From RGIG9079 sp964567845 (GTDB lineage Bacteria; Bacteroidota; Bacteroidia; Bacteroidales; Marinifilaceae), in assembly GCA_964567845.1 (NCBI GenBank), contig CAZMOG010000088.1:1-6657 (forward strand): a stretch of DNA of 6,657 nucleotides, read 5' to 3'. Numbering within the stretch: position 1 is the first letter of the stretch; each line of letters opens with the position of its first letter. The notes beneath the pieces are model-generated. The model was not told the DNA's origin, ran no database searches, and saw nothing but the letters and a program-made list of their open reading frames with translations. This document shows, piece after piece, positions 6,608 to 6,657 of the stretch. The position numbers were made by a program, and so were the translations under genes.

Positions 6608-6638
6608 TTTGCAGGATTGAAAAAAGGTATTACCTTTG
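6608..6638 (+). promoter_or_regulatory. Near-consensus Bacteroidota promoter facing out of the window
   Basis: TTTG at 6608-6611 is followed after 19 bases by TACCTTTG at 6631-6638, a full match to TAnnTTTG. A-rich DNA lies upstream (about 6574-6595). Transcription would start near 6645 and run right into sequence not shown. No coding region starts before the window ends. The gene it serves cannot be identified; a strongly expressed RNA or ribosomal-protein gene is one possibility, by inference only. Confidence 0.65.
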
Positions 6639-6657
6639 CACCGCAAAACACGAAAGA

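Overview
The window looks like chromosome from a Bacteroidota species, most likely order Bacteroidales. Three things point there. Intergenic regions carry the Bacteroidota promoter pattern (TTTG about 19-22 bases before TAnnTTTG) in place of E. coli-type -35/-10 boxes. Start codons lack clear Shine-Dalgarno sequences. The leftmost genes encode a lipoprotein with an acidic residue run after its cysteine and a large exported macroglobulin-like (MG2) protein of a type common in this phylum. No rRNA, tRNA, CRISPR array, insertion sequence or phage gene is visible.

Layout, left to right. (1) 9-3328, plus strand: a small unrecognised lipoprotein gene and, 8 bases later, a gene for a 922-residue secreted MG2/carboxypeptidase-regulatory-like protein. 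They look like the last genes of an operon that begins before the window. (2) 3338-4198, minus strand: a type I methionine aminopeptidase, tail-to-tail with the secreted protein. (3) 4199-4296: a compact divergent regulatory region in which the promoters for the aminopeptidase and the helicase overlap as near mirror images. (4) 4297-6171, plus strand: a superfamily 1B (Upf1/IGHMBP2-like) helicase. (5) 6205-6468, minus strand: a small PqqD-family protein (RiPP recognition element fold), tail-to-tail with the helicase. (6) 6469-6657: a 189-base non-coding region with a probable pqqD-like promoter facing left, two short inverted repeats, and a near-consensus promoter facing right towards a gene outside the window.

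The genes do not form one obvious pathway. The lipoprotein and MG2 protein probably act together in the cell envelope. The aminopeptidase and helicase are cytoplasmic housekeeping-type proteins linked by their shared divergent promoter. The PqqD-like protein would normally serve a radical-SAM or other RiPP-modifying partner, and none is visible here. I do not see a clearly new defence or biosynthetic system. The points most worth a second look are the orphan PqqD-like gene, the mirror-image promoter pair, the Asp-to-Asn change in helicase motif III, and the AT-rich, plug-like but degenerate segment of the MG2 protein.
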